Positions 9,707-20,733 are shown, counted from the stretch's first letter. The stretch: DNA of 64,000 nt from Bacillus sp. WMMC1349 (GCF_013155385.1 NZ_JABJUQ010000007.1:1594001-1658000); one strand, 5' to 3'. Notes: generated by a model from the sequence alone, not told the origin. Made by a program: numbers and translations.

Positions 9707-11236
9707 ATGAATGAGAAACAGCGAACTGAAAGCGGACAGATTAATCCAGCGGACAAAAAATCCGAGAAGGATTACAGCAAGTATTTTGAAGCTGTTTATA
9801 TTCCGCCTTCATTAAAGGATGCAAAAAAACGCGGCAAAGAAGCCGTTGAATATCATAACGATTTTAAAATCGCAGAGCAATACAAAGGCATTGGTGAGGG
9901 ACGAAAGTTTTATATCCGCACATACGGCTGCCAGATGAATGAGCACGATACAGAAGTAATGGCAGGAATTTTTACGGCTCTTGGCTATGAACCGACCGAC
10001 TCGACAGAAGATGCCAATGTCATTTTGTTAAACACATGTGCTATCCGAGAAAATGCAGAAAATAAAGTGTTTGGTGAAATCGGTCATTTAAAATCTCTAA
10101 AAAAAGATAATCCCGATTTGATTCTCGGTGTTTGTGGATGTATGTCACAAGAAGAGTCAGTTGTCAACAGAATTTTGAAAAAACATCCATTTATTGACTT
10201 GATTTTCGGTACACATAACATTCACCGCCTGCCAGAACTGTTATCAGAAGCTTATCTTTCAAAAGAAATGGTTATTGAAGTATGGTCTAAAGAGGGAGAC
10301 GTAATTGAAAACCTACCAAAAGTTCGCCATGGTAAAATTAAAGCATGGGTGAACATCATGTACGGCTGTGATAAATTTTGTACGTATTGTATTGTACCAT
10401 ACACAAGAGGAAAAGAACGCAGCAGACGTCCTGAAGAAATCATTCAGGAAGTCAGAAGGCTTGCGGCAGAAGGCTATAAAGAAATTACGCTCCTTGGACA
10501 AAACGTTAATGCTTATGGAAAAGATTTCGAGGATATGGAATACGGTCTCGGCGATTTAATGGATGAGCTCCATCAAATTGATATTCCTAGAATCCGGTTT
10601 ACAACAAGCCATCCGCGTGATTTTGATGATCACTTGATCGAGGTGCTTGCAAAAGGCGGCAATCTGTTGGATCATATCCATCTTCCAGTCCAGTCTGGTA
10701 GTTCAGCAGTATTGAAGCTAATGGCACGTAAATATGACCGTGAACGTTATCTTGAATTAGTCGCTAAGATCAAAAAAGCGATGCCAAACGCTTCTTTAAC
10801 AACCGATATTATTGTCGGTTTCCCTAATGAAACAGATGAACAGTTTGAAGAAACACTTTCCCTGTATCGAGAGGTTGAGTTTGACAGTGCATATACGTTT
10901 ATTTATTCACCTCGTGAAGATACACCGGCAGCAAAAATGAAAGATAATGTTCCAATGAGGGTGAAGAAAGAACGTCTTCAACGTTTAAATGAACTGGTCA
11001 ATGAAATTTCCGCCAAGAAAATGAAGGAATATGAGGGGCAAGTTGTCGAAGTATTAGTTGAAGGTGAAAGTAAGAACAACCCCGATATTCTCGCAGGCTA
11101 CACTCGAAAAAACAAGCTTGTCAATTTTAAGGGACCCAAAGAAGCAATTGGTCAGCTTGTTCAGGTGAAAATTCATCAGGCGAAAACATGGTCGCTTGAC
11201 GGAAAAATGGTAGGAGAAGCAACCGAGGTGAAATAA
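9707..11236 (+). CDS. miaB: tRNA-2-methylthio-N6-dimethylallyladenosine synthase MiaB
   Basis: Radical-SAM methylthiotransferase that adds the 2-methylthio group to i6A37 of tRNAs, downstream of MiaA (also in this window). N-terminal UPF0004 domain with its cluster cysteines ([23 protein letters not shown]), then the radical-SAM motif CDKFCTYC (CxxxCxxC) in the middle and a C-terminal TRAM domain (about 440-509). ATG 9707 is about 11 bases after AAAGGAG; 509 aa equals B. subtilis MiaB. One base separates it from ymcA. Confidence 0.96.
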   Translation: MNEKQRTESGQINPADKKSEKDYSKYFEAVYIPPSLKDAKKRGKEAVEYHNDFKIAEQYKGIGEGRKFYIRTYGCQMNEHDTEVMAGIFTALGYEPTDSTEDANVILLNTCAIRENAENKVFGEIGHLKSLKKDNPDLILGVCGCMSQEESVVNRILKKHPFIDLIFGTHNIHRLPELLSEAYLSKEMVIEVWSKEGDVIENLPKVRHGKIKAWVNIMYGCDKFCTYCIVPYTRGKERSRRPEEIIQEVRRLAAEGYKEITLLGQNVNAYGKDFEDMEYGLGDLMDELHQIDIPRIRFTTSHPRDFDDHLIEVLAKGGNLLDHIHLPVQSGSSAVLKLMARKYDRERYLELVAKIKKAMPNASLTTDIIVGFPNETDEQFEETLSLYREVEFDSAYTFIYSPREDTPAAKMKDNVPMRVKKERLQRLNELVNEISAKKMKEYEGQVVEVLVEGESKNNPDILAGYTRKNKLVNFKGPKEAIGQLVQVKIHQAKTWSLDGKMVGEATEVK

Positions 11237-11237
11237 A

Positions 11238-11669
11238 ATGACTCTTTACACAAAAAAAGATATTGTCACAAAGGCACGCGAACTTGCTAAAATGATGGCA
11301 GAAACAGAAGAAGTTGACTTCTTTAAAAAGGCTGAAGAACAGATTAATGAAAATAGCAAGATTACAAATATTATCAGTCAAATCAAAGCCTTACAAAAGC
11401 AAGCTGTCAACTTTAAACATTATGAAAAACATGAAGCGTTAAAACAAACAGAAGCAAAAATCGATGCGCTTCAGGAAGAGCTTGATGAGATTCCGATTAT
11501 CCAAGAGTTTAGACAATCTCAAATGGAAGTTAACGATCTTCTTCAACTCGTTGCTCATACAATATCAAACCAAGTGACAAATGAGATCATTCAATCGACC
11601 GGAGGAAATCTTTTAACAGGAGAGACCGGCTCAAAAGTTAAAAACTCACAACCTAGCTGCTCATTATAA
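11238..11669 (+). CDS. ymcA: YmcA, Y-complex subunit (YlbF/YmcA family)
   Basis: Subunit of the YlbF-YmcA-YaaT complex, which promotes RNase Y-dependent mRNA maturation and is needed for competence, sporulation and biofilm formation. All-helical Com_YlbF domain through residues 10-125, C-terminal tail with a CSL end. 143 aa is the normal size. It starts one base after the miaB stop codon, so the two are translationally linked, and it ends at a strong terminator. Confidence 0.93.
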   Translation: MTLYTKKDIVTKARELAKMMAETEEVDFFKKAEEQINENSKITNIISQIKALQKQAVNFKHYEKHEALKQTEAKIDALQEELDEIPIIQEFRQSQMEVNDLLQLVAHTISNQVTNEIIQSTGGNLLTGETGSKVKNSQPSCSL

Positions 11670-11671
11670 TT

Positions 11672-11700
11672 CAGCGCCTTTTAAAAGGCGCTGTTTTTTT
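11672..11700 (+). terminator. terminator after ymcA
   Basis: CAGCGCCTTTT/AAAAGGCGCTG perfect hairpin followed by seven T. Confidence 0.9.
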
Positions 11701-11709
11701 AAAATGATT

Positions 11710-12375
11710 TGGAAAACCCCTGGCTATACCGGGGGTTCGAGAGAGCTTATAGCGTGGTCATAAAAAAACCTCCTTCATGGTAGGATAAAGTTGGTTTCCC
11801 GACCACTTCATCTCACCATAGAAGGAGGCATGCCCTCGTGAAGGACATGAACAGTTTATCGGAATTTTAAGTATCACGTAGTTTTTGCCCCAAAGTACAG
11901 AAGACAGATGATTATGGAAAATATAAAAAGAGCATTGGGCAAATCATAAGAGATTTATGTGAATGGAAGCAAATGCTTGCCCAGATCACATCCATATGTT
12001 AGTAAGTATCCCGCCAAAATGAAGTGTATCTCAATTCATGGGTTACTTAAAAGGAAAAAGTAGTCTTATGATATTTGATCGACATGCCAACTTGAAATAT
12101 CGATATGGAAATTTAAAATTTTGGTGTCGGGGTTTCTATGTAGATACAGTGGGTAGAAATAAGAATACAAGAATATAATAGAAATCAGCTAAAAGATGAC
12201 TATATAGCAGATCAGTTAACATTGTTTGAAAGATATGACCCATTTACGGGAGAGAAAAATCGTAAGAAATAAAGAAATTCTTTAGAATGAGTGAGTGAAT
12301 GTGGTGCAGAAGGGAAACCCTTTCAGCGGGCCTTTTAGGCCGAGGCCAGTAACAGAGGCTTTCAGCCGCAGAGCA
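11710..12375 (+). mobile_element. decayed IS200/IS605-type element (tnpA only)
   Basis: The left end has an imperfect hairpin AACCCC...GGGGGTT (11714-11737), then the internal stem CCTCC...GGAGG around CATGG/CCATAG (11768-11828) seen upstream of IS200-type transposases. The right end has GGGCC-TTTTA-GGCC and GGCTTTCAGCC hairpins (about 12337-12368). The transposase gene inside is broken. No flanking target duplication is expected for this family. A MITE-like repeat starts directly at its right end. Confidence 0.75.
11838..12272 (+). pseudogene. IS200-type transposase (Y1 HUH) pseudogene
   Basis: Translated in shifting frames, the region gives pieces of an IS200 TnpA: KDMNSL at the start, VFAPKYRR (here LPQSTEDR in the shifted frame), DHIHMLVSIPPK with the HUH histidines, LKGKS.LMIFDRHANLKY, FWCRGFYVDTVGRN, and DDYIADQLTLFERYDPFTGE at the end. 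Several frameshifts and stops remove function. The gene would have begun at GTG 11838. It cannot make its own transposase. Confidence 0.75.
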
Positions 12376-12376
12376 A

Positions 12377-12464
12377 GGAGCTGTCTAAAAAGTCCTTTTT
12401 CAACATAAATCAGCGAGCAAATTCCCCAATTTTTATTCATCCACACGACTTTCAGGACACCCCC
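12377..12464 (+). repeat. MITE-like intergenic repeat, copy 2 (core deleted)
   Basis: Both ends are present (GGAGCTGTCTAAAAAGTCC at the left, CGACTTTCAGGACACCCC at the right), but the central palindrome has been lost between ATAAATCAG and CGAGCAAATTCC. It begins where the IS200-type element ends. Confidence 0.85.
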
Positions 12465-12508
12465 TTTGATTGTGGAAATGGTATGTCTTTTTCTTTTCGC
12501 ATTTTAAG

Positions 12509-12537
12509 TCAAGTTTATCCGCTTTTCTGCATACACT
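12509..12537 (+). promoter_or_regulatory. sigma-E promoter of cotE
   Basis: CATACACT (12530-12537) is a perfect sigma-E -10 (CATACANT). TCAAGTT (12509-12515), 14 bases upstream, fits the -35 at five of seven positions. Early mother-cell expression of cotE from sigma-E is known in B. subtilis. Confidence 0.7.
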
Positions 12538-12645
12538 TAAACAGATTCATAATATAAGACTCTCTTTTTCATTTCTTAGGATTTAGCACATGAGACAAAT
12601 GCCCAGCATAAAATAACATGATCAAAAACAAGGAGGCATGACCGA

Positions 12646-13194
12646 ATGTCTGAATACAGGGAAATTATTACAAAAGCGGTGGTTGCGAAAGGCCGGAAAT
12701 TCACCCAGTGTACTCATACAATCTCCCCTTCACAAAAGCCAACCAGTATTTTAGGGGGATGGATTATCAATCATAAGTATGACGCTGAAAAAGTCGGCAA
12801 AACGGTTGAAATTGAAGGGACCTATGATATCAATGTTTGGTATTCATATGCTGACAACACAAAAACAGAGGTTGTTACAGAACGCGTTTCATATGTTGAT
12901 GTGATCAAACTGAGATATCGTGACAAAAATTACTTAGATGATGAACATGAAGTCATCGCGAAGGTGCTTCAGCAACCAAATTGTCTGGAAGTAACGATTT
13001 CTCCAAATGGAAACAAAGTCGTTGTTCAGGCAGAACGAGAGTTTTTATCTGAAGTGGTGGGTGAAACAAAAGTTGTCGTTGAAGTAAACTCTAATTGGAC
13101 TGAGAGTGATGAAGAAGATGCATGGGAAGAAGAACTAGATGAAGAACTGGAGGATATCAATCCCGAGTTTTTAGTAGGAGATCCAGAAGAATAA
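12646..13194 (+). CDS. cotE: Spore coat morphogenetic protein CotE
   Basis: Organises the outer spore coat in the mother cell; many outer-coat proteins depend on it. 182 aa (B. subtilis 181) with the conserved start [20 protein letters not shown] and the very acidic C-terminal tail (from about residue 150, many Glu and Asp). ATG 12646 follows AAGGAGGCATGACC. It sits between the miaB-ymcA pair and mutS, as in all Bacillus. A sigma-E promoter is visible 110 bases upstream. Confidence 0.97.
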   Translation: MSEYREIITKAVVAKGRKFTQCTHTISPSQKPTSILGGWIINHKYDAEKVGKTVEIEGTYDINVWYSYADNTKTEVVTERVSYVDVIKLRYRDKNYLDDEHEVIAKVLQQPNCLEVTISPNGNKVVVQAEREFLSEVVGETKVVVEVNSNWTESDEEDAWEEELDEELEDINPEFLVGDPEE

Positions 13195-13196
13195 GA

Positions 13197-13231
13197 GGAA
13201 GCTAGGGAAACACCGCCCTAGTTTCTTTTTT
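13197..13231 (+). terminator. terminator after cotE
   Basis: GAAGCTAGGG pairs with CCCTAGTTTC around AAACACCG, then TTTTT. Confidence 0.8.
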
Positions 13232-13287
13232 GTGTTATAATCTATTTTGGAATAAATAGAACGTAAAATACATAGTGGGGGATTTTT

Positions 13288-15870
13288 ATGGCAAGTTACA
13301 CGCCTATGATACAGCAATATTTAAAGATTAAGGCAGATTATCAGGATGCCTTTTTATTTTTTCGTCTCGGCGATTTTTACGAGATGTTTTTTGAGGATGC
13401 AAAAAAAGCATCTCAGGAACTCGAAATCACTTTAACGAGCAGAGACGGAGGTACAGATGAACGAATCCCGATGTGCGGAGTTCCTTATCATGCTTGTTCA
13501 TCCTATATTGAACAGCTGATCAAAAAAGGTTATAAAGTAGCGATCTGTGAACAAGTGGAAGACCCTAAGACTGCAAAAGGAGTCGTAAAAAGGGAAGTTG
13601 TTCAGTTGATTACACCGGGAACCGTCATGGACGGAAGGGGCATCCATGAAAATGAAAATAATTTTATCGCCTCGATCAGTGTTAATCAGCACACATACGG
13701 TCTTGCGTTTTCAGATTTGACGACAGGTGAAAATCTAGTAACAACCATTGAAAATTTTGATGATGTCGTGTCAGAAATATATTCTGTCGGAGCACGGGAA
13801 ATTGTTGTTGCCAGTAGCTTTAGTGATAAAAGCATTGCCATGTTAAAAGATCGCTTAGGAGCAACCATTTCTTTTGAAGACGAGATAGAAAAATCGGCTG
13901 ATATTGTCAAAGACGTACCAGATGATGATATGAGGCAAACCTTTCTCAGACTTTACACATATTTAAAACGCACGCAAAAAAGAAGCCTTGACCATCTTCA
14001 GAACGTACAGCCATATCAATTAGAAGAAGCGATGAAAATCGATCTATATTCTAAGCGTAATTTGGAACTGACTGAAACGATCCGTTCAAAAAATAAAAAG
14101 GGCTCACTTCTCTGGCTATTGGATGAGACGAAAACAGCGATGGGCGGCCGCCTTTTAAAACAATGGATTGACCGTCCGTTGGTTCGGAAAAGCCAGATTG
14201 AAGAGCGGCAGGAGATCGTTGAAACATTGATCACACATCTGTTTGAACGCGAAGATTTGCGCGAACGGCTGAAAGAAGTATACGATCTTGAGCGGCTTGC
14301 TGGCCGGGTGGCTTATGGAAATGTGAATGCTAGGGATTTGATTCAATTGAAGGAATCACTAAAACAAGTTCCAGCAATAAAGCAGCTTGTCACTTCTCTT
14401 GATCATCCGAAAGCAAAAGAACGTGCAGAAAAAATTGATCCATGTGATGACTTGTTAGAACTTTTAGAAGAAGCTCTTCATGAGGATCCACCACTGTCTT
14501 TAAAAGAAGGAAACTTAATTAAAGACGGTTTTCACGCAAAACTGGATGAATATAGAGATGCAAGTAAAAATGGGAAGGACTGGATTGCCCAACTTGAGCA
14601 AAAGGAGCGGCAATACACTGGGATTCGCTCCTTAAAGGTCGGATTTAACAAGGTGTTTGGCTACTATATTGAAGTCACAAAAGCAAACATTCATCTTCTT
14701 GAAGAAGGACGTTATGAACGAAAACAAACGCTAACAAATGCTGAGCGCTATATAACCCCGGAATTGAAAGAAAAAGAAGCATTGATTCTAGAGGCGGAAA
14801 ACAATATTTGTGAACTGGAATATAAGCTGTTTTCCGAGCTTCGCGAGCAGGTGAAGCAATATATCCCCCGCCTGCAAACACTCGCTAAAATGATGAGCGA
14901 ACTCGATGTTTTGCAGTGCTTTGCAACAATTAGCGAGAATCGCCATTACGTAAAGCCGATATTTTCTGAGGACAGCGTTCAAGTTGTTGATGGACGTCAT
15001 CCGGTCGTTGAAAAAGTAATGGATAGCCAGTCATATGTGCCGAACAGCTGTGAAATGGGGAAAGGCAGACAAATGCTGTTAATTACAGGGCCAAATATGT
15101 CGGGGAAAAGCACATACATGAGACAGATGGCTTTAATTGCAATTTTGGCGCAAATCGGCTGTTTTGTCCCTGCTAAAAAAGCAAACTTACCGATCTTTGA
15201 TCAGATTTTCACGAGAATAGGGGCAGCCGATGACTTAATTTCTGGTCAAAGTACTTTTATGGTGGAGATGCTTGAAGCCAAAAATGCGATTATCCATGCA
15301 ACAAAAAACAGCTTGATTTTATTTGATGAAATCGGTCGTGGTACATCAACATATGATGGAATGGCACTTGCTCAGGCGATCATCGAATACGTTCATCACC
15401 ATATTGGTGCAAAAACACTGTTCTCCACCCACTATCACGAACTGACAGCACTTGAGGAAAAGCTCCCAGATCTGAAAAATGTTCACGTTCGTGCGGAAGA
15501 ATATGAAGGAAAAGTGGTTTTTCTCCATCAAATGAAAGAAGGAGCCGCAGACAAAAGCTATGGAATCCATGTCGCTCAACTTGCTGAACTGCCTGCCGAT
15601 TTAATCAGTCGAGCCAAAACAATCTTAGCAGAGCTTGAAGCTGGTGCAAAGGAAGCGACACCAACAACAAAAGAAACTCCGACAGCTGTAGCCGAGGAAA
15701 AGCCTGCCCAGTTATCTTTCTTTGAAACGAATCAGCCTCAAAAAATGAAAGCAAAGCTGTCTAACAAAGAACAGGGCGTTTTAGAGGAATTTAAAGCGAT
15801 GAACCTATTGGATATGACCCCTTTACAAGTGATGAATGAATTGTACAAGCTGCAAAAAAAACTAAAATAA
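13288..15870 (+). CDS. mutS: DNA mismatch repair protein MutS
   Basis: Recognises base mismatches and small loops. Domain I has the mismatch-wedge motif DFYEMF (residues 30-35); the ATPase domain has Walker [10 protein letters not shown] near residue 600 and Walker [14 protein letters not shown]. 860 aa matches the family (858 in B. subtilis). The C-terminal extension contains QLSFF, a candidate sliding-clamp-binding motif, at about residue 810. ATG 13288 follows GTGGGGGATTTTT. mutL follows 16 bases later in the same operon. Confidence 0.98.
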   Translation: MASYTPMIQQYLKIKADYQDAFLFFRLGDFYEMFFEDAKKASQELEITLTSRDGGTDERIPMCGVPYHACSSYIEQLIKKGYKVAICEQVEDPKTAKGVVKREVVQLITPGTVMDGRGIHENENNFIASISVNQHTYGLAFSDLTTGENLVTTIENFDDVVSEIYSVGAREIVVASSFSDKSIAMLKDRLGATISFEDEIEKSADIVKDVPDDDMRQTFLRLYTYLKRTQKRSLDHLQNVQPYQLEEAMKIDLYSKRNLELTETIRSKNKKGSLLWLLDETKTAMGGRLLKQWIDRPLVRKSQIEERQEIVETLITHLFEREDLRERLKEVYDLERLAGRVAYGNVNARDLIQLKESLKQVPAIKQLVTSLDHPKAKERAEKIDPCDDLLELLEEALHEDPPLSLKEGNLIKDGFHAKLDEYRDASKNGKDWIAQLEQKERQYTGIRSLKVGFNKVFGYYIEVTKANIHLLEEGRYERKQTLTNAERYITPELKEKEALILEAENNICELEYKLFSELREQVKQYIPRLQTLAKMMSELDVLQCFATISENRHYVKPIFSEDSVQVVDGRHPVVEKVMDSQSYVPNSCEMGKGRQMLLITGPNMSGKSTYMRQMALIAILAQIGCFVPAKKANLPIFDQIFTRIGAADDLISGQSTFMVEMLEAKNAIIHATKNSLILFDEIGRGTSTYDGMALAQAIIEYVHHHIGAKTLFSTHYHELTALEEKLPDLKNVHVRAEEYEGKVVFLHQMKEGAADKSYGIHVAQLAELPADLISRAKTILAELEAGAKEATPTTKETPTAVAEEKPAQLSFFETNQPQKMKAKLSNKEQGVLEEFKAMNLLDMTPLQVMNELYKLQKKLK

Positions 15871-15886
15871 AGAGAGGTGAACCAAC

Positions 15887-17752
15887 TTGGCAAAAATAGT
15901 CCAGCTTCCTGATGATTTATCAAATAAAATCGCCGCGGGTGAAGTTGTGGAAAGACCGGCATCAGTTGTTAAAGAACTTGTCGAGAATGCAATCGATGCA
16001 AACAGTTCAGTTATTGAAATCGAGGTTGAAGAGGCAGGACTTTCCTCTATTCAAGTTGTTGACAATGGTGAAGGGATGGATGCGGAAGACTGCAAAACCG
16101 CATTTTTGCGTCATGCAACAAGCAAAATCAAAGATGAAAACGATCTGTTCCGCGTCAGAACACTCGGATTCCGCGGAGAAGCTTTGCCAAGTATTGCATC
16201 TGTCTCACACTTAACCATCAAAACAAGCACTGGTGAAGGAGCAGGTACCCATCTCACACTTCAAGGAGGAAAAATCATTTCCGAGCAAAAATCGTCTAGC
16301 CGGAGAGGAACAGAAATTACGGTAGCCAATTTATTTTTTAATACACCGGCACGACTAAAATATATGAAAACGATCCATACTGAGCTCGGTAATATTACAG
16401 ATGTTGTCAACAGAATTGCTTTGGCCCATCCAGAGGTATCGATTAGGCTGCGTCACCAAGGAAAAACTTTGTTGCAAACAAATGGGAACGGGGATGTTCG
16501 CCATGTACTGGCAGCGATTTATGGAACAGCAGTTGCCAAAAAAATGCTTCCGCTTCGTGCTAGCTCCCTTGATTTTGAAGTGAAGGGCTATATAGCGCTT
16601 CCTGAAATCACCCGAGCTTCACGAAATTACATGTCATCTGTTGTGAATGGTAGATACATTAAAAATTTTCCGCTTGTAAAAGCCATACACGAAGGCTACC
16701 ATACATTGTTGCCGATCGGACGGCACCCGATCACTTTTATTGAAATCAATATGGACCCGCTCCTTGTCGATGTCAATGTACATCCGTCTAAACTTGAAGT
16801 ACGGTTGAGTAAGGAGACCGAGCTTCACGAATTAATTCGCGATGCAATCAAAAACGTATTCAAACAGCAGCAACTCATCCCAAGTGTGCAAACACCGAAA
16901 CCTCCGACTCCTTCATTTGTGAAGCCTGAACAGCAAAAAATGAGTTTTGACAATGCTCCTGATATAAAAGCTAAACTAGAACCAGCTTCAGTGCCTTCTT
17001 TCTCAGAAATTGTAAAGGAGGCACCACTATCAGAGGAGAAAGAGGAAGATCTTCCTCGGCAAGATGTATGGTCTGAATCAGAGGTCATTGAAGACATGGT
17101 GGAAGAACAATATAAAGCACCATCGGACAATAAGTTTAAGCACGACGAAGAAACAGCGACAGCAAAAGAACGTGTCCCGATTATGTACCCGATTGGTCAA
17201 ATGCACGGCACCTACATCCTAGCGCAAAATGAAAACGGACTGTATATCATTGATCAACATGCTGCACAGGAGCGAATTAAATATGAGTATTTTCGGGAAA
17301 AAGTTGGCGAGATCGAACCAGAAGTCCAAGATCTGCTTGTACCGCTGACTTTCCATTATTCAAAAAATGAAGCCATGATCATTGAAGACCATTTCGAAGA
17401 TTTGGCTAAAGTTGGCGTCTTTCTTGAATCATTCGGTGCCGGCAGCTATATCGTCCGAAGTCATCCGACATGGTTTCCGAAGGGTGAGGAAGCGATGATT
17501 ATTGAAGATATCATCCAACAGGTTCTTGATAACCGAAACATCGATATCAAAAAACTTCGCGAAGAAGCGGCCATAATGATGAGCTGTAAAGGCTCAATCA
17601 AAGCGAACCGCCATTTGCGCGATGATGAAATCAGCGCTCTGCTCGACGAGCTGCGCCGGACAGCCGACCCCTTCACATGCCCGCATGGCCGCCCGATTAT
17701 CATTCATTATTCGACATATGAGATGGAGAAGATGTTTAAAAGGGTGATGTAG
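15887..17752 (+). CDS. mutL: DNA mismatch repair endonuclease MutL
   Basis: GHKL ATPase and nicking endonuclease acting after MutS. N-terminal motifs are ENAIDA, DNGEGM and [10 protein letters not shown]; the C-terminal endonuclease motif [12 protein letters not shown] (D-Q-H-A-x2-E-x4-E) lies near residue 465, with the metal-site motifs SCKGSIKA and CPHGRP near the end. 621 aa is full length. Translation starts at TTG 15887, seven bases after AGAGAGGTGA. The conserved block ends here and the accessory region begins. Confidence 0.97.
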   Translation: MAKIVQLPDDLSNKIAAGEVVERPASVVKELVENAIDANSSVIEIEVEEAGLSSIQVVDNGEGMDAEDCKTAFLRHATSKIKDENDLFRVRTLGFRGEALPSIASVSHLTIKTSTGEGAGTHLTLQGGKIISEQKSSSRRGTEITVANLFFNTPARLKYMKTIHTELGNITDVVNRIALAHPEVSIRLRHQGKTLLQTNGNGDVRHVLAAIYGTAVAKKMLPLRASSLDFEVKGYIALPEITRASRNYMSSVVNGRYIKNFPLVKAIHEGYHTLLPIGRHPITFIEINMDPLLVDVNVHPSKLEVRLSKETELHELIRDAIKNVFKQQQLIPSVQTPKPPTPSFVKPEQQKMSFDNAPDIKAKLEPASVPSFSEIVKEAPLSEEKEEDLPRQDVWSESEVIEDMVEEQYKAPSDNKFKHDEETATAKERVPIMYPIGQMHGTYILAQNENGLYIIDQHAAQERIKYEYFREKVGEIEPEVQDLLVPLTFHYSKNEAMIIEDHFEDLAKVGVFLESFGAGSYIVRSHPTWFPKGEEAMIIEDIIQQVLDNRNIDIKKLREEAAIMMSCKGSIKANRHLRDDEISALLDELRRTADPFTCPHGRPIIIHYSTYEMEKMFKRVM

Positions 17753-17772
17753 GGAATATACGTTTTTTGAGC

Positions 17773-17800
17773 GTGAGACACGATATGTCTCACCTTTTTT
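17773..17800 (+). terminator. terminator after mutSL
   Basis: GTGAGACA pairs with TGTCTCAC around CGATA, then a T run. Confidence 0.88.
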
Positions 17801-18230
17801 ATATGTCATGGTTATTGTCGGAAAAAGAGTTTTTATATCAACGGTGAGGGCCGAGGTCACTTGGTCTTGTTAGCACGCTATTAATGGATATACTGCAGGG
17901 AGTTTATACGGATGCCAACACTTATATTCAAGGGATTTATCGCTTGACTGGAAAACTCAAAAGAAGGGCAGTGAAAACTAGTACACTGCTCATATCTATA
18001 AATTGACAAGCAGAGCGGTTTATATAGCGAGGAAAATGCGACGGGTTACTTTAAATCTTCAACACCTATTAAAAAGTTTAGTGTGCCGTCTGTAAAAAGA
18101 AAATTAGAAAGCGGCACGAAGGATTCAAAAAAGAAAAGCGATTGGAAGCTTTAGTTCTAAAAAATTTCGGATAATGGAAGGGATTTAAATAAAAGAGGGC
18201 TTGTCTTTGAGATGAAGCCCTCCTTAGGTT
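17801..18230. other. gene-free stretch with a short coding remnant and a terminator
   Basis: No intact gene is visible. On the plus strand a frame open from a stop at about 17999 to a stop at about 18152 gives KQSGLYSEENATGYFKSS followed by a Lys-rich tail; it has no start codon and looks like the end of a decayed gene of unknown origin. AGAGGGCTT/AAGCCCTCCTT (about 18196-18227) is a likely terminator for that vanished gene. Confidence 0.4.
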
Positions 18231-18346
18231 CTCTAGTACTTGGAAACCCATAGGGCAACCATTATACAAATTTCGTAGTTGTTTTCATTTTTCGAGAAAA
18301 TGTTATAATGAAAAGCCATGAAATGATTTGAAGAGGGGGAATTTCG

Positions 18347-18628
18347 ATGCATTACATAACTGCATGCTTAAAAATCATCAGTGATAAAGACCTTAATGAA
18401 ATAATGAAGGAATTCAAAAAACTTGAGGAAGAAACTAACAAAGAAGAAGGGTGTATTAAATTCCATGCTTATCCGCTTGAACCATCAGAACGCAAAATAA
18501 TGCTTTGGGAGATTTGGGAAAACGAAAAAGCTGTTAAAGCCCATTTCACGAAAAAACACACAAAAGACGTTCAAAAACAAGAATTAACGGAAGTAGAATG
18601 GTTAATTAAAAGCAATGTGAATGATTAA
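18347..18628 (+). CDS. antibiotic biosynthesis monooxygenase (ABM) domain protein
   Basis: 93-aa dimeric ferredoxin-like alpha/beta barrel of the ABM/quinol monooxygenase type (KEEGCIKFHAYPLEP, then WEIWENEKAVKAHFTKKHT). Members act on quinones or haem, or only bind ligands; substrate unknown. ATG 18347 follows GAAGAGGGGG. A -10 TATAAT lies at about 18303. It is the first accessory gene after mutL and stands alone. Confidence 0.75.
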   Translation: MHYITACLKIISDKDLNEIMKEFKKLEEETNKEEGCIKFHAYPLEPSERKIMLWEIWENEKAVKAHFTKKHTKDVQKQELTEVEWLIKSNVND

Positions 18629-18842
18629 AAGGCTCCTTAAAAAGAGACATTCAATGACTAAGAATCAACTACTTGTAATTAAGTGGTAAATTATTGGCGG
18701 ATTGTTGTCCAACTCTGCCAACAATCATCATTTTCATTCAGAAATCATCCGATATTTAATTCAATAGCCCTTGAAATAAAAGGGGTGATCAGAATCGAAT
18801 ATACTTGTTTTGAAGGCATCATCTACACTGGCAGTGTAGCCC

Positions 18843-19137
18843 TGACCACATACTTCAGAGTGACCACTAAAATGATCACCATTTTTTTAAAACTTGCTGA
18901 AAAAACATAAAAATAAGAATAAGTGTTGTTTGTAAAAAATCTTATAAGGTTTAGAGATCAGAAGGGAACGAATGTTCGAGAAAGATCGTTTTTAAACGGG
19001 TGATGTGAATGGTCTTGATTCTATCTTTGGTCATGGACTTGAGAAGGCTGTGAAAGTTTTTCAAAAGGCGAATGGTCTGGCTGTGGATGGGGTAGCTGGG
19101 AGAGTTACTTGGACAAGATTTTTTGTATAAGGGGCTG
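18843..19137 (+). repeat. long direct repeat DR1 carrying a phage-lysin tail remnant
   Basis: Nearly identical to 24871-25133 (with small deletions there). Both start TGACCACATACTTCAGAGTG and end TTTTTTGTATAAGGGG next to a MITE-like repeat. Near the 3' end a frame reads EKAVKVFQKANGLAVDGVAG plus RVTWTRFF and a stop, which is the C-terminal half of a peptidoglycan-binding domain 1 as found in phage amidases. The two copies flank the toxin locus. Confidence 0.85.
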
Positions 19138-19316
19138 TCCTGAAAGTCGTGTGGATGAATAAAAATTGGGGAATTTGCTCGCTTTCCGCGGGCGATCCGC
19201 GAGCCTCCTCGGAGCCCGTACCTTGCTCCTCTTGGGTCTCACCTGGTTCGCTGTTTCCGCAGGAGTCTCGCAATTCCCCCCTGATTTATGTTGAAAAAGG
19301 ACTTTTTAGACAACAC
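19131..19316 (-). repeat. MITE-like intergenic repeat, copy 3 (reverse orientation)
   Basis: Full-length copy in reverse orientation: GGGGCTGTCCTGAAAGTCG at 19131, core with CGCTTTCCGCGGGCGATCCG and CAGGAGTCTCGCAATTCCCC, and AAGGACTTTTTAGACAACACC at the other end. It sits at the same point after DR1 where copy 4, in the opposite orientation, sits after DR2. Confidence 0.88.
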
Positions 19317-19332
19317 CTATCATTGTTAAGTT

Positions 19333-19752
19333 TTATTCCTCTTCATTTTCATAATCAAGAAATTCATTGAAATTATTTGATAAAAAATACATATTTTCCA
19401 TTCCATCCTGTTCTTCATCATGTGTCCAATGATAAATTTGTCCAAAATACTCTTTGCTTATTCCGATACATATTTGATTCCCACTTGGATCATCTGCTAT
19501 TGGAATAAAGCCAATTTCTAATATTTCATCAAAAATATCAAATTTTTTCTCTAAATTGTCATACATACTTCCAATTCCATAAAAAATATTTAATATACTT
19601 TCACTTAATTCATCAGAAATCTTGTAAGTACCTGGAGTTGGATAACCTCCATTATACGCCAGTAAAAATTCTCTATAATCTATAGGAAATGTAATATTAT
19701 GATTGTGCTCAAAACCCTCTAAATCACCTGTAGTTAAACGCTCATGTATCAT
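19333..19752 (-). CDS. SMI1/KNR4-family immunity protein
   Basis: 139-aa member of the SMI1/KNR4 superfamily, the commonest immunity fold of polymorphic toxin loci. Typical features: FPIDYREFLLAYNGGYPTPG (residues 22-41), FIPIADDPSGNQICIGIS, YHWTHDEEQ and LSNNFNEFL near the end. It follows, on the same strand, a broken nuclease-toxin cassette and so is probably its cognate immunity gene. The ribosome site AAGGAG is ten bases before an ATA in frame four codons upstream; the nearest in-frame ATG (used here) is 22 bases away, so the original start may have mutated from ATG to ATA. Confidence 0.85.
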   Translation of the reverse strand: MIHERLTTGDLEGFEHNHNITFPIDYREFLLAYNGGYPTPGTYKISDELSESILNIFYGIGSMYDNLEKKFDIFDEILEIGFIPIADDPSGNQICIGISKEYFGQIYHWTHDEEQDGMENMYFLSNNFNEFLDYENEEE

Positions 19753-19769
19753 TTCAATTTTTATCTTAG

Positions 19770-20548
19770 TCCCACTCCTTATTTGCTATTTTTCCCATTC
19801 GTTTTTGATTGTCCACCTATGTGCTTAAATTCATCATGAATATTTTTTTCTACAAGCTGCATTGTTTTCCCATCTTGGTGATGCTGCCAAGTGTATCCTA
19901 TAGGAGGTCTCCTTTTATCGAAAATCGGTGTTTACTTAGTTTAGCTGCTTTATTAGCATTCTTAAAATCTTTCGAATTATTTTTAGGCGAACGAACCTCT
20001 ATTTGTACAGACTGAACATTTGGATGCATATAAGGTGTAAAATCTGGTTAACCATTAGGATAACTTACTGATACTCCAGACTTGTTAGTATAAGTCCAAG
20101 TTCCATCACTATCAATAGAAATTTTTCCACCCTTATCATATCTTAGGTATCCGCGAGTTCATCGGTTTGTTTCCAAAATTTCTTTAGTGAAATCTTCTAA
20201 TTTTAATGGGGTGCTATTACTCGTCCCTTTACTAACATCTTTCCCTGGCTCATGCTTCGTCGGCTTAGAAGACTCATGAGGATGCTTACCAGAAATGTTT
20301 CCAGCACCTTTAGTAGACTCGTGAGGCTTATCAACCTTGTGACCAGCTTCGTGTGGTTTTGATTTATGTGGAACTTTAGGTTCTCCACCATGGTCACCTT
20401 TCGGAGTCTTCTTAATGCCGTCCCCACCATGAGCTTTTCCACCTTTAGGACTTGTAAAATGATCAAACGACTTCTTGATGAACTGAATCATCTCATGTCC
20501 AGACTGCCGTAAATTAAGTACATTTATAAGACTTCCCACAAACTGCAT
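19770..20548 (-). pseudogene. orphan LXG-toxin C-terminal cassette with WHH/HNH-like nuclease end, broken
   Basis: Starts with 18 codons shared with the intact LXG toxin (LRQSGHEMIQFIKKSFDH), then a Gly/His/Lys/Pro-rich linker (PHESTKG, PHEAGHK, KHEPGKD), a stop at 20159, and further reading in shifted frames to the end of a nuclease domain: ISIDSDGTWTYTNKSG, NVQSVQIEVRSP, and finally GYTWQHHQDGKTMQLVEK plus IHDEFKHIGGQS. The last part fits the WHH branch of the HNH/ENDO VII toxin superfamily. It has no N-terminal LXG domain and no good ribosome site, so it is a silent cassette, now decayed. Confidence 0.75.
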
Positions 20549-20579
20549 CTACGGATTCCTCAAGGGGTTATGTAATTGT

Positions 20580-20700
20580 GTCCATTCTGTCTTTCAAGAA
20601 TGGTGTAGCCTATTTTTCAGGATTTTACGAACCTAATAAGAAGGCAAGACTTGAGGCATTATTGAAGTAAAATCAAAAAGGCCCACTATATATGGCCTCT
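20580..20700 (+). other. short plus-strand coding remnant between toxin cassettes
   Basis: A frame without a start reads SFKNGVAYFSGFYEPNKKAR and stops at about 20669, followed by an AGGCC/GGCCT hairpin. Unrecognised; it is opposite in strand to the toxin genes on both sides, so it is probably debris of an insertion or an earlier gene. Confidence 0.3.
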
Positions 20701-20733
20701 AAGTAAAATTAATATGATTTATAGGTAATATGT

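Noticed and set aside
18843-18885. TGACCAC-type short repeats as the end of an IS21-family element
   Set aside because: The motif is suggestive but no istA/istB remnant is present nearby.
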